Positions 22,020 to 34,455 are shown, counted from the first letter of the stretch. The stretch is 64,000 nt of DNA from Adiantum capillus-veneris (GCA_014529385.2 CM043953.1:67268372-67332371), one strand, 5' to 3'. Notes: generated by a model not told the origin, from the letters alone. Program-made: numbers and translations.

Positions 22020-23035
22020 TTTGGCTGGTGCAGGCATCGCGCAGCAGAAATAGGACCTGCTCTCTCTCTCTTTCTAACTCACTACACACACACGCACCCG
22101 CTCCCTCTCTCTCTCTCTCATTCTCGTCCTCCCTCTCTCTGCCCAGCAAAAACCGATATATATATATATACCCTCGTTCCCATGCACACCCTTGCCGTAT
22201 ACACCGACACACTTATACACACACACACACCCCTATAAACATATAAACACATGATACATACACAGTCCCACAAATGCATGCATATTTGGAAAAAACAAAA
22301 AAAAACAAGCACGCATACACGTACACATCAAAGAAAATAGAAAAAATGAAGGAATCGACGTCATCAACAAAAAGAAGAAGGCCAAGTCACGCGCCACCAG
22401 CACCAAAACAAGAAAATGCGCCAAAGGCATGCCCCGGCCGACCCCAAAATTGATAAAGGTGCTACATCGATACACCAGCTAAGTCAATCATTCACGGGCA
22501 TCGCATCCACGATGCCCTCTTCAATGAAATTTCCCAGTTTTCAAACCAAATCTTGTAAAACACCCAATTTATAAATTATCGTCTCTCTCTAGGTGAAGGC
22601 CACAAAGGCCCACCTAAGAGTTTTCCTTTATAATATTCCCCAAGACAAAGCAAGGGTCAACCATCCAGGACCCACCACCTTGCTTTGTCTCCCCTGATTA
22701 GAACCTTTAATCTAATCAGATTATCCTAACCTAAAGTAGCCAGCACCTATAAAAAGGCACTGAGAGGTCACTATCAAGGGGGGGCGGCAATTTCATTAGA
22801 GGTGAGCACTTGGTAGTATTTTGTGGGAGGGATTGGAAACACTTGCATCACGAGAGAGGGAATTTAGTGTAGCAGTTTTGGGAATTCGCACTATGTAACG
22901 AAGCTATGTCTACATCTTGAATCCAATGGTCACCACACACACACTTATGCTAGCAAAGTCCCCGTGTCTGTGAGTCATCTCTAGAGAACGCACTATTAGG
23001 CTCACTATCTCTCCCTTTATCTCTCAATCACCATG
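20781..23035 (+). repeat. 3' LTR of element D (~2.25 kb)
   Basis: The full-length LTR starts TGACAGTC and probably ends with CA at 23034-23035. It carries very long CT microsatellites (21320-21415, 21828-21867, 21943-22016), a poly-C run near 21750, CA runs and a TATA box near 22748. The right end is inferred from where gypsy B coding resumes, so it may be off by some bases. Confidence 0.75.
22748..22755 (+). promoter_or_regulatory. TATA box of element D LTR
   Basis: tataaaaa in a context typical of plant LTR promoters, about 1.97 kb into the LTR. In the left LTR this part is deleted, so the copy cannot make its own genomic RNA. Confidence 0.65.
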
Positions 23036-23040
23036 ATTGC

Positions 23041-24130
23041 CACCTCGTCGAAAATAAGGTTGCTGTAAATATTGCAAGAAAAACGTTTTCCCTCACACCC
23101 CAAGGGTTTGATAAGAAAAGTGTTAACAAATCTAACGAGAAAAGTGCTCTCAACTTTAATTCTATTGAGCAATGTGTAATTGTTGTAAAACATACATTAC
23201 AAGAGTTGCAAGCATCTCCATCGCAGTATAACTCTAGTTTACTTTCTCCTTTTGCACGGCAAAAACTGAATCACTTACACATGGATTATAGTGATGTACT
23301 CTCAATTTACCGTATGATTTACCCCCTACACATGACGTACAGCATGGCATAGATGTCTTGTGAGGCACTAAACCGATGATTAAACCACCTTATCGTATGA
23401 GTGCTAAAGAAGCCAAGGAGGTTGAGATTCATTTGGCTGACTATCTTCCCCATGGTTTCATTAGACCTAGCACGTCTCCTTGGGAATCACCAATTATATT
23501 GGTAAAAAAGAAAGATGGTACTATGCGCTGGTTCATAGATTAATGTGGATTAAACGCCATAACCATCAAGAATAAGTATCCTCTGCCTTGAGTGAATGAG
23601 TTGTTTGATCAACGCCATCGGGAAAGATACTATACAAAGATATATCTTTGTTCAGGATACCACCAGGTGCATATCCTTTTGCAAGATATCACCAAAACTG
23701 CCTTCAGAACACGGTTTGGGCATTTTGAATTTTTGGTTATGACTTTTGGTTTAACCAATGCTCTAGCTACATATATGACACTGATGCAGAGTGTCTTATG
23801 TCTATATCTTGGAAAATTTGTTGTGGTTTTCCTTGATGATATTCTCATTTACATTAAGACAAAAGATGAACACATAGAATACTTCTGATTAGTGTTCAAA
23901 CAGCTACAAGCTCACGCTCTGTATGCTAAGCAAAGCAAGTGCAAATTCTTTAAAACAAAGATACATTACCTCGGTCATGTGATCTCTTATTCTGGCATCA
24001 AGATGGAAACTGACAAGGTCACTGCCATTCTTTGATGGCCACATCCCAACATGGTTGAGGAGCTCCAATTATTCTTATGCATGGCTGGATTTTATCGACA
24101 TTTTATTAACATCATGATACAGCTATGGTT
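23041..24130 (+). pseudogene. Gypsy B reverse transcriptase (continued after D)
   Basis: A pre-RT linker (NKVAVNIARKTF) leads into an RT with KPPYRMSAKEAKEVE, GFIRPSTSPWESPI and VKKKDGTMRWFID near 23400-23540. The central block is FGHFEFLVMTFGL and TNALATY, with the catalytic VFLDDILIY box at 23826-23852 intact. The thumb (YLGHVISY, FYRHFIN) ends near 24110. Stops at about 23541 and 23590 and later frame breaks kill it. RNase H is missing; an integrase piece that fits the same element appears at 34589. Confidence 0.85.
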
Positions 24131-24756
24131 TTACCCAGCGGATTCACCATGAGAAACTTATCATACCACGTGAGTGTAAGGGAAGGGGGTTGTTTGGGAG
24201 TTTAAGTAAGTGTATAATTTAGGGGTAGGCCCCTAATAATTTCTCCTTCATTACTAAAACATAAGGGAAGGGGGCTGTACACTTCAAGGGGGAAATAAGG
24301 GGTGTTTGAGGGTAGTGGAAACATTGATAATATACATATAGGCATACAAATAAGAGATTTTTAATAGTAAACAAGCCAACTATTGCTAGTGAATTACATG
24401 TGGTTACCCAATTACATGCCCCTATAAAGAGTAGCACAAGCTTGAATATGATCAAGGTATAATTGGCTTTAAAACTGTAACTTGTATAGCATCACGTTTT
24501 GTTTTTTTAAACTTAAAGGTGAGAAAATATACCAAACCTTATATATAAGTTAGGGGCATAATAATTTTAGTAACTAAATGTCGTATAAGTGTAGAAAGAG
24601 GGGCCATTTTTACTTCACATGAGTCATAAATAGGGGGTTTTCCAAGACTCTTGCCCGTAGGTGGCGTGTCCTTTTCGATAGAGAGTGAATCCCCCAGGGG
24701 TTTTACAAAAGGAGACCAAGTCACAGCAGATAGAACGTGCTTTTTATGCTCGAAGG
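24131..24756. other. Unassigned AT-rich stretch
   Basis: No coding similarity seen. It holds two copies of aagggaagggggytgt (24179 and 24262) and a small palindrome-like aggggtaggcccct near 24222. It could be an unrecognised insertion or the eroded 5' part of copia C. Confidence 0.35.
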
Positions 24757-25214
24757 CTTCCATTTCAATGAGGAAACCACAGAGGTGGCCGTCGCGGTAA
24801 TATTTTCTCTCGTCTCAAATTTCCTAATAAGCAATATTCTTATTGCAACAGAAATGACGATATTGAAGATGATTGTTGGGCACGTTAGTATGATGATGAT
24901 TGTTGGGCACGTTAGTATGATGAAGAACACAATATTATGACTAAACAACCAGGATTATCTAGATATTCTTCTTCTTCTTGTGAATATTGTGGATGATCTG
25001 ATCATCCATAACTATCATCCACTACTAGTTCAACGAGTTGTTTATCTTGTTGATGATAGAACTTGCCAAGTAAAGGGTATTGGAGATTTATATCTTGGTA
25101 CCTTATCTTCTTCCACTCGAATTTTGCAAGGAGTATGACATGTACTAGATATTCAACGTAATCTTATTTCAGTTGCTACACTTGTTGATCTGGGTCTCTA
25201 GGTTGGATTTGATC
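24757..25214 (+). pseudogene. Copia C gag/protease/pre-integrase fragment
   Basis: A degenerate Gag zinc-knuckle-like stretch (DDCWAR) is present twice through a 27-bp tandem duplication at 24869-24922. It is followed by a protease/pre-integrase segment (VKGIGDLYLGTL, then LDIQRNLISVATLVDLGL) containing stops. The 5' LTR, primer site and most of gag are absent. The frame is broken at 25215 by E1 and continues at 31426. Confidence 0.75.
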
Positions 25215-25219
25215 ATACA
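25215..25219 (+). other. Target-site duplication, left, of E1
   Basis: ataca, matching atacc at 31426-31430 with one mismatch. The copia C reading continues across the pair. Confidence 0.65.
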
Positions 25220-26244
25220 AAGGTGGTTTGGGGCGGGCAACAAGAGAGACAACCTCTAAACACCCCTCAAGGATCCCATGGTGCTCAACTGGGAATGAGG
25301 CAACCACAAGAACAATACAACATTAAACCCACAGCCAAATCCAAACAAAATATGGGCACCACCTAGTTATGGTATGCGAACTAGGATGCAAGAGAGATTT
25401 TGTCACAACTAAGAAGATGCACCACAAAACACACACAAGCAACCTCACACCAAGAGATGCACAAAATGGACTAGAGAGAGTAGGAGCAAAGGGAAGAGAG
25501 AGAGAGAGAAATGGATATTGCATAATACCTTATTTGTGACATGTAAATGGAGATGGTTGGTTATGACGCTATCATAGAGCTTGTACAAAAACTAGCTCAA
25601 TGCTTAGTGAATGCTAAACATTGCCAACACATACACACATTCTTAGCGTGTGGGAGACCTCTCACCACAATACCCTCTTACAATGGATACAAAATTGGCA
25701 ATGAAAACACACTAAAACACTTTCTAAAACAAGATCAAACGATAGAAACTCAAAATACACAAGTCACCTTGAATTCACCAAACCGTATTGCACAAGTGGA
25801 AGGAGGATGATTTAAACTTTGAATCACACCTCTGATGCACCAAACCTTAATTCATTGATGATGGAGGAACATATACAATAAAGATTTTGAGATTTTTTAA
25901 CTCCCACTCTGTCACTTGAAATGTGTAGCTTGAAAGCTTCTCTCGCACCAAAAGTGAAGCTCACAAAGTGGTTGCTACGTCTACGTCTCTTCTCACGCAT
26001 AGAGTGTTAGGATGCTATGTGAGATATTAGGTCTTATTTATAAGAAGGAGAGGGACCTGTTTATAGTTTGGAGACCTCTCATTAAGATTATTGGAGATCC
26101 TAATTTACAAGCTAACAAATCAAGATTATGATTTTTTTTAAATATCAAAACATTGCGGGCCTTCTTTGTCTGCTTGACTTATGGATGTGGGCTCAAAAGA
26201 GACCATTATTGATAGTAGATAAATTGAAAGTAGAGTTTTAAGGA

Positions 26245-26281
<37 letters not shown>

Positions 26282-27875
26282 ACTATGCACATGTCATGAG
26301 GTGAGGTGTCTTTTATGGTTAGGTCAATGGCTATTTTGTGTTAGTATGTTAGTGGTTAGTGTTAGTAATCACTAGAAAGTTCATGATATATGTACAATGG
26401 GTAGAATGAGGTGGATGGTTGAAGTAAGATGGTTGAATGAAGTGAGGAAATCCTTGTGATGGTGAAGCTTGAAGAAGTTTTGGACTTACTTGTGTAGGTT
26501 CTCAAAATGACTATCGATCCTCTTTCTTCTTCTCTTCTTTATGCCACCACCACCAAGGTTGATTATCGCGATGAAAATGAAAATTCGATTGATGAGTTCT
26601 CTCAATTTTCTGAGATTAAGCATGGTTTACATGCTGAATTTTATGTATATAGAGAAGGGGTAAGATGGAATTGTACTTTGGAAGTAATAGAGAGAGGCAT
26701 AGAGATGGTGTATGTCCATGTAGAGCTCATATGAGAGCTATGGAAGTAAGAAGGTGAGAGAAACCATGGCACGTGCTGGTTTGAGTGAGGGATTGAGACA
26801 AATGAGTACGGTGTGTGTGTGTGTGTTTGTATAAGTGTGGAAAAAGGTGAGAGAAGATTATGGGCTACTTGTGAGAAAAGTGGGCAGGCTGGGGTCCAAT
26901 AAAAAAATCATATCTCACCCGTGGTAGCTCCAAAATTATGAAATTTTTTGACGTGATTATTCAGTTCTTGGTTGACATTTTTCCTTTTATCCACCACTTC
27001 AAATTCAAAGTGTAGATAGATACAAAAAATCCCACCAAAAGACCTATTTTTCTTCACAAAAAAGTCTTTAGTGACCCCCTTTTTGTTGAATTTTCATAGA
27101 GCTCCAAAAGTGAGCCCCTACTTGCATTAGAGCATGATCTAATTGATTCTTAGAGATTTGAAAATATGCATGGTTGTGGATATGCATAGATATAATATAT
27201 GGATATGATGGGAAAAAATAGGCTAGTATATATAAACAATTTATGGAATCTAGAATAGTGTGAGCTATATATATAAAATAAATCTATGAAAATATAGGGA
27301 ATCAAATGAGGTGGATCCTCAGTTTTTGTTTATTGATGTATATTTATTTACAAGAGGTAGTATAGAATACCTGTAGGAAATAGGGATTTAGTGATAGGCA
27401 ATGACTGATAGTGGAAGGTATTTTTGAGGTTTTTCCTTGGAGTGGATTCACACCAAAAATATGAGAAACTTGCATGAAACTCTATCTATATGGAATAAAG
27501 AGTGTGCAAAATGGTAAGAAAAAATGTGATAATGGTGAGTCAATGTACATAGCATGCATAGGCAAATAACGCACACCTTGGTAATAAATATTTTAATAAG
27601 TACCAAAAAAGTTATGAAAATTCCTTATATTTAGGCCCTATATATAATGAAATATTTAGACACAAATAAGCCATAATATATTTTATTTATTTATGCTAGC
27701 TCAACTAGCCCAATGACTAGCTAGCTGATGGTTTTAAGAAAATATGGGGAAAGTCCCCTAACTCACACACGCCTATGTACAATGAAAAGATAGGGATAAC
27801 CACAATGTTTGGGTGATTTTGCTAGGGTGAGGTAGGTCACTTTGGAAATTACAGAGAGGCAAAAAACGGCTATCA
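25220..27875 (-). repeat. 3' LTR of E1 (~2.66 kb)
   Basis: On the plus strand it begins with an altered form of the family end (aggtggtttggggcggg versus gaggcggtccggggcggg) and ends ggctatca; on the minus strand the family LTR reads TGATAGCC...CCGCCTCA. It aligns with the E2 and E3 LTRs throughout but is more diverged, and has gained a GA microsatellite at 26249-26278. A TATA-like tatttataa complement lies near 26034. Confidence 0.8.
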
Positions 27876-27890
27876 TTAACCCTCCCCAGG
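27876..27890 (-). other. Polypurine tract of E1
   Basis: On the minus strand ggggagggttaa precedes the LTR start TGATAGCC, as in E2 (gggggagggctaa). Confidence 0.75.
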
Positions 27891-27902
27891 ATGTTGGTAT
27901 AT

Positions 27903-30900
27903 TCATGTACCATCATAAAGCATCTTTTTCAAAGAGAGTTCTTTTGAGTCCTCTATGATATTTGGTCCCTTGACAGGATTTTCATTGTGTGGGTTTTTGT
28001 CATATTCATGCTTCATGCAGCAAGACTTACATGAGATAGTTGCTCTTTGATAGTTCTTCGGTAGATCCTTTGGTAGAAGGAGACTCGAATAGGGCTTCAG
28101 ACAATACCCATTTACCTTCCTGGAGTGCTCTTTACCATTCAAGTCCATAAGCTGGTAGTAACTTGAATTAAACGCCTTCTTAACTATGTATGGCCCTTGC
28201 CATCTAGTTTCAAACTTGGCATCAAAACAATCGTCAAGTCGATTGTCATACCTTAGCACAAGCTCTCCTTCCTTGATGCCTTTGTCCTTGAGTTTCTTGT
28301 CAAGCTTCTCCTTTGCTTGTGTATTTTCTCTTTTGTAGTACTTGTAATCTACTTCACTTTTCCACTCAAGCTCCACTAGTGTAAGAAGTCAATACATCCA
28401 TACCTCTTGATCATCTTGTGCACCTCTGCCATGAATCCGTATTGTTGGGATGTTGAGTTCGATAGGCTACAAAGCCTCTCGACCATACACCAAGTGAAAT
28501 GGAGTGAACTATGTTGCCTCCCTATATGTGGTTCGATATGCTCACAAGGCACCATCCAAGAAGTCATCCCATAACATTTTTTGTTTTGCACCATCTTTTG
28601 ATGATGCCTACAATGACACGATTAGCCTTCTCCACCAAACCATTTGATTGTGGCAAGTAGGGTGTGCTATGACAATGTAGAATGTGAAGCTCTTCACAAA
28701 CTTCTATGAGTAAAGCCTTCTTGAACCCCGAACCATTATCATAAGGAAGAGAATGGGGTCTAGGAGGGCCTCTTTATTTGGCAGTTTAAGAAATTCAAAA
28801 CTTTTGTTTTAAGAAAGTAATCAAAGGATAACTTTTGAATTCAAACAGGCAAAACGGCTAGTTTATTTGAATTCAAAGTTTCCTCCCAAAATGGAATTTA
28901 AAATCTAGTTGGAAAAACCATATCATGAGCATATCTATGGAAAGAGATCGATGCATAGATTGTAGATCTATGATCTACGCTCAAATCGGAGATCATATCT
29001 GGGAGTTATGGAATTTCAAAAATCATAAAACTATACATCACCTTTTTGGGGGGGGGGGGGGGTAGTGCATCCTCTGACCACTCTTACACATCTCTTACAC
29101 ACCCACCATTCTTGCACACATGGCGTATACCTATTCGTCAAAATGTTAATCAACTCCATAAGCTCATGGCAAATAAAGAGACCCTCCTACACCCCATCCT
29201 CTTCCTAATGTCCAAAAAAATCTCTAGAGGTGTGCAAAATCTACAACAAATATTAGTGTAGTCAAACGTGCTCACTGTTTTCCCATTTACCCTTGCCACA
29301 CTTTGAGCTAGAATGTAGTCTACAACCGCTAGAATGTAGAGTTTACCATTCTTTCTTCGAGGCAGAGGACCCATAGCATCAATGTCCCACTTTTGAAAGG
29401 GTCCATTTGCAAGCACTATTTTCCTCTGACCATGCACCAACCTTCTATTTCCATTTACCAGATAGTTTTGACAGCTTTTACACCAATGTTGGACATCCAC
29501 ATGCAAGCTTGGCCCAACATACCCCACAAGAAAAATCTTCTTCACGGTTAATTCTTGGGCAAAATGACCACCACATGCCTCTTTATGCAAGCCTTTTAGA
29601 ATGGCTAGAATTTCCTCGATAGTTGGTACTCTTCTGCACACTTGATCCTTCCCTCTTTGATAGAGGGAGCCTTCTATGAAGAGATAGAAACTTGCCTTCT
29701 TCATGAGTCTCCTCTTTTGAGCTTTTGTGAAGTCTTGTGGAAACTCGCCCTCCAAAATGTAGCCAATAATGGGAGCCAATAATGTAGCTAATAATGTAGC
29801 TAATAATGGGAGCCAATGACTCCAGTCCCTGGTATCTTGATTACTTGACACCTGCTGCCACCATGATGACCTGCACTTCTTTCTCAACACATGTAGCTGC
29901 TTGTTGTGTAAGTAAATCAGCATCCTCATTTTGTTTCCTAGGAATATGATATAGTTGCACTTCTTTAAACTGATTAAACAATCTACAAATGGCATGAACC
30001 TTTGTCCTTAGGCTTTCATTCTTGCATGCCCAAATGCCTAATATTTGCTTCACAATGAGAAGTGCATCCGCCTTTATCATGAGATGTCGTATACCTTGAC
30101 TAATGTATATCTTCAAACCATGAAGTAGTGTGTCATATTCTGCTTCATTGTTGCTAGTTGAACCTGGTAGATTGACCTTCTCTTTCATGAACACTTCTCC
30201 ACTTGGGCTGAGCAACACAAGCCCTCCATCTGCTTTTCCTGTGACTCATCAAAAAGCTCCATCAAAGAACAATGTAAAAGCATTAGGAATACTTTTTGGT
30301 GGTATCAATGGTAGGGTCTTTATTTTAGGCACCTTAATCTCCTTCTCATGTATCCTATAAGTGAGAATCCCTATTAATTGTGCACGCACACTATCTCTAC
30401 CTTGAAAGAGTATTAAAACTCTTGCAACTCCATAATCCACTTTGAGAATTTAGTACTAAGATTCATTTGAGATGACACCCAAGGGAGCAAAATTTTTGCA
30501 GTGAGAAATTACAAAAGGTTTTGGTAGCAAGTAGGATCTAAACTTTCTCACACAAACATGAGAGAAATCATCATGAGTTCTACCTCCGTGTAGCCTCTCT
30601 CCAAGGCATTCATGACCCTACTAGCAAAATAGATGGGTCTCATCCTAGTATTGTGGGGATATTGTTGTAGCAAAGCAACACCAATTGTTTCTTTCCCAAC
30701 ACTAGAGCTAACAAAGAATGTGTACTCCCAAGAAGGAGGGATAAGTGTTGGTAGTTCTGACATGATGATTTTGATGTTACAAAAATATTTTTCAATCTCA
30801 TTAGACCAAACAAACTCAACTTGTAGTTTCAATTTTTGCAAGGGGTGAAGTAACTGCAAGGCTAAGTGAATGAAGCGTGACATTTAATTCACATTTTCAA

Positions 30901-30945
30901 TGAGTGAGATAACCTCCTTGAGACTCTTGGGGGATGGTAGCTCAA
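27903..30945 (-). pseudogene. E1 pol: RNase H, archaic RNase H, integrase
   Basis: Minus-strand pieces in order. 30883-30548 is the RT thumb and RNase H (MSRFIHLALQLLHPL, GVALLQQYP, RPIYFASRVMNALE). 30440-29841 is the connection and archaic RNase H (SNNEAEYDTLLHGLK, ACKNESLRTK). 29995-29210 is the integrase zinc domain (EACGGHF, HWCKSC) and the first catalytic Asp (WDIDAMGPLP). 28740-27903 is the integrase remainder and C-terminus (FETRWQGPYIVKKAFNSSYY). The second catalytic region is interrupted by the MITE. Several frame changes. E1 keeps Arg where E2 has a stop before PIYFAS. Confidence 0.85.
28741..29209. mobile_element. 469-bp MITE with ~40-bp terminal inverted repeats
   Basis: The left end ataaggaagagaatggggt and the right end (complement: attaggaagaggatggggt) are inverted repeats that continue through a taggaggg-ctctttattt block for about 40 bp. 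The insertion interrupts the E1 integrase; E2 has uninterrupted sequence at 48165-48185. Flanks suggest at most a short duplication (atc / gtc). The interior is AT-rich, non-coding, with a 14-base G run at 29049. Superfamily undecided. Confidence 0.75.
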
Positions 30946-30946
30946 T

Positions 30947-31425
30947 AATGACTGATAGTGGAAGGTATTTTTGAGGTTTTTCCTTGGAGTGGATTCACAC
31001 CAAAAATAAGAGAAGATTGCATGAAAATATATCTATATATGGAATAAAGAGTGTGCAAAATGGTGAGAACAAATGTGATAATGATGAGTCAATGTACATA
31101 ACATATATAGCAGATAACGCACATCTATATAAAAATATTTAAATAAATACCAAAATAATTATGAAATTCCTTATATTAAGGCCCTATATATAATGAAATA
31201 TTTACACACAAATGGGCCATAATAATTTTTTTGTTTTTTATTTTTTTGGCTCAACTAACCCAATGACTAGCTAGCTGAGGGTTTTAAGAAGATATGGGAA
31301 AAGTCCCTTGACTCACACACGACTATGTACAATGAAAAGGTAGGGATAGCCACAGTGTTTAGGTGATTTTGGTAGGGTGAGGTAGGTCACTATGGCAATT
31401 ACAGAGAGACAAAAAATGGCTATCA
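30947..31425 (-). repeat. Truncated 5' LTR of E1 (~480 bp)
   Basis: It matches 27400-27875 of the other LTR. The left edge (gactgatagtgg) is fused to the pol ELPSPK segment with a 3-4 bp overlap (aat), consistent with illegitimate recombination. Only the U3 start is retained; TATA, R, U5 and primer site are lost. Confidence 0.82.
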
Positions 31426-34220
31426 ATACCAAATGCCGAATTGAGAAAGATGGACAGACTATAGCCACTGCTCCTCGAAATGGTAATTTTGTTGAACTCT
31501 CTCTCAATGATGTTGTAGCAAATGTTGTCACTCATCCAAGTGATCATGATTGCAAAGTATGGCATCACCAATTTTTTCATGTTGATTTTTCAAAACTCCT
31601 TGATCTTCAGTGTCGTGATCTTATTCATGGCATGGATCTTAAAGCACATCCCCAGATGGGAATCGTGAGTTTTGTGGTCTCCCAAATACAACACATTCTT
31701 TTGAACTATTGTATCTTGTTTATACTGATATATATGGACCTCTACTTTCTTCAAGATCACAATATCGCTACTTCATTACCTTCATTGATGATTTCTCACG
31801 GTATACAACTGTATTTTTACTTAGACAAAAATCTGAGGCCTTATCTATTTTCAAACAATTCCACAAGGCTGTGGAGCTTCAAATTGGCCATTGCCTCAAG
31901 AAGCTTTGCAGTGACAATGGAGGCGAATATATTTATTGAGATTTTGTGATTTATTGTGTTGACAGTGGAATTCATCATGAGCACACTATTCCATATTCAC
32001 CTCAACAGAACGGTGTTGCTGTGAACGAAAGAATCGCACTATTCTTAATGTTGTAAGATGTGTGCTGACTCATTCTAGGTTATCTCCTGTTTTTTGGGCT
32101 AGCTGAAGCTAATTTGACACTATTATTTATTCAAAATCATCTTCCTACTACTGCACCCTCTGGTAAGATACCTATCACAGCATGGACAGGTGACATTCCT
32201 TTTGTATCTCATTTTTGAACCTTTGGATGTATTGCTTATATTCATGTTCCCAAAGACACAAGAACAAAGCTTGATGCTCTTGGTTTTAAAGTTATTTTTA
32301 TTGGATAGTCTAAAACTTCCAAAGGCTACAAATTCTATGACCCTCCTGCAAGAAAGTCATTGTAGATCGTGATGCTACTTTTAACGAACATCTTATGGGA
32401 GGCTCATGGTCCATGGATGATTCTGATGATACTAAATCGTTGCTTTAGGATTTTCCACTTCTTTCAGATGATGAAACTCTTCCTATAGAGTAGCTTTCAT
32501 CTTCACAACCATCTATTCCAAATGTTACCAATGATGATATCGGTATTTTTGTTGAACTACCTATTGATTTTGAACATAGTTCATGTCATGTTTATGATGA
32601 AGATATTGTTGATAATGATTTATCTACTTCTGAAGATCCTGTTACTTATGATGAAGCTATCTCTTCACCACAAAAGGATCAATGGCAAGAGGCTATGGAA
32701 GCAGAGTATGACTCTCTTATATCTAAAGGTACATGGATACTAATTGAATTACCTCCTGGTCGTACATATATTAAGTGTAAGTGGGTGTATAAGACAAAGA
32801 TAAAAGAATATGGATCTTTTGACAAGTTCAAGGCACGTTTAGTTGTAAAAGGCTACTCCCAAGTTGTTGGTGTTGATTATCAAGAGACCTTTTCACCAGT
32901 TTTTTGCATTACAAGTGTTCGAGTTTTATTGGCATTTTGTTGTTGAATTTGATTTAGAAGCTCATCAAATGGATGTGCAAAGTGTTTTTTTGAATGGTGA
33001 TTTGGAAGAGGAAATTTATATGGAACAACTAGAAAGGATTTTTATTCCAGGTAAAGAAGACCTTGTTGCTCAACTCCATAAGGCACTATATGGTCTCAGA
33101 CAAACTTCGCGGGCTTGGTATAAAAAATTTGATATTTTTCTCACATCTAAAGGATTCATCTCTTACTCTTCAGACTCCAACTTATACATAAAATGGCAAG
33201 GTAGTAGTTTTGTGATTCTTTCTCTTTATGTGGATGATACGATCCTTGTTTCCAATGATTTGGGATTTCTTTAGCAAGTGAAAAATTTATTGTCTTCTGC
33301 ATTTGATATGGTGGATCTTGGAGAGATTCACTTGTGTCTTGGTATTTAGATTCAACAAAACCGTACAAAAGGTATTTTATTCCTTCGATGATCAACGTTT
33401 ATTGCACATACTATTAAAAAATTTGGTATGGAATTTGCACATTCGTCCAACACACCTTGTCTTACAAGTTCTACGAAGAACACTTCTAACAGTGGAGGTC
33501 AACTTGTCACAAATCAACCTTATGCTAATTTGATTGCATGTCTTTAGTTTTTTGTCATGAACACTCGTCCTAATATTTTGTTTGTTGCTAATTATCTTGG
33601 ACAATATCTTGCATGTCCTTCTCTTAAGCATTGGTATGTATCAAAGCATGTATTGAAATAACTTAAAAGGCACTTCATATTTTGGTTTGGTCTATCGACG
33701 ATAAATGACATCAAATTCTATGAAGTCTCTTTCTCTTTTGGGTTACATAGATACAGACTGGACAAGCCCACATTTATCTATGCGATCTACTAGTGGAAAT
33801 TGCTTCTTTATAAATGGTTGTCTTGTTTCTTGGACCATCAAAAAACAAAAGTGTGTTACAATTTCTATGACTGAGTCAGAATATGTTGCGGCATCACTTG
33901 AAGATCTTGTGAGTTGATTTGGCTTCAACAAATGCTGGTTGATATTGGTCACTTTCCTCTTTCTGGAACACCCTTGTGGTGTGACAACCAAAGTGCTATT
34001 AGTCTTGCAAAAGACTATGTTCAACATAATAAGTCAAAGCACATTGTTGTCCATTATCATTATGTCACATATGAAGTACACAAAGGCACCATCATGGTTG
34101 AACACTGTCCAAGTGACCAGATGATTGCAAACATTCTTACTAAAGGCCTCAACGAGTCACGTTTCATCCTCTTGTGCTCGAAGCTTGAAGTTGCTTCGGC
34201 CTCACCCTTTTTAGATTAGC
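31426..34220 (+). pseudogene. Copia C pol: pre-integrase, integrase, RT, RNase H
   Basis: It continues the copia frame broken by E1. The pre-integrase segment reads WHHQFFHVDFSKL (~31560). Integrase has TDIYGPL (~31720), FITFIDDFSRY (~31775) and LCSDNGGEY (~31905). RT runs from 32690 (WQEAMEAEYDSL, KCKWVYKTK, ARLVVKGYSQ) through QMDVQSVFLNGD to the catalytic LYVDDTIL near 33225. RNase H has YIDTDW (33740), a typical SMTESEYVAAS segment and a terminal LTKGLNES (~34140). At least ten stops and frame shifts. It is much older than copia A and of a different copia lineage. Confidence 0.88.
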
Positions 34221-34455
34221 TTCTCTGCTATTGTAATAGCTTTGTACATATGACAGTGTAATCCTATAGGTACCATGCACTATGCACAAGTCACACTTGC
34301 ACATTGTGATCTCTGAGTCACTTGTATATTTGTACATACATACACATTTTACTTTCGCATCATCATCATTGGTTTATATTTTCACATTGTATAGGGGTTT
34401 GAATTTTTCCCTTGAACTCCCCAAGGGTTTTTTCATCCAAAGCTAGAGACCTTTG
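34221..34455 (+). other. Copia C 3' untranslated internal region
   Basis: Non-coding stretch between pol and the polypurine tract. Its last ~85 bp (tttttcccttga, ccccaagggtttttt) resembles 7735-7790 in NA1. Confidence 0.6.

Larger units (their letters stand above)
17123..23035 (+). mobile_element. Element D: Tat-type Ty3/gypsy with 5' internal deletion
   Basis: The two ends share a long direct repeat: TGACGGCC at 17123 aligns with TGACAGTC at 20781, and both continue into a common cgcgg...gaaccaacccca segment. The left LTR is truncated near 18340 and is joined directly to the RT/RNase H boundary, so the rest of the LTR, primer binding site, gag, protease and RT are missing. The host gypsy B reading frame stops at 17122 and resumes after 23035. 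The flanks show only an imperfect duplication (tgatg / tgatt). Confidence 0.8.
25220..31425 (-). mobile_element. E1: Tat-type Ty3/gypsy (E2 family) with 5' deletion, inserted in copia C
   Basis: It is oriented on the minus strand, with its complete 3' LTR on the left and only ~480 bp of the 5' LTR on the right. The interior keeps RNase H, archaic RNase H and integrase, homologous to E2. The remaining 5' LTR, leader, gag, protease and RT are gone. A MITE is inserted in its integrase. Copia C coding resumes exactly at its right edge. Confidence 0.85.

Noticed and set aside
20926-22212. Long ORF (up to 282 codons) with poly-Ser/Leu and poly-Pro
   Set aside because: Generated by CT and C runs inside the LTR of element D; it does not persist in the 5' LTR and has no domain.
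29049-29062. Poly-G run as an assembly artefact
   Set aside because: It lies inside a delimited MITE with good flanks. Length is uncertain, but the run itself is plausible.
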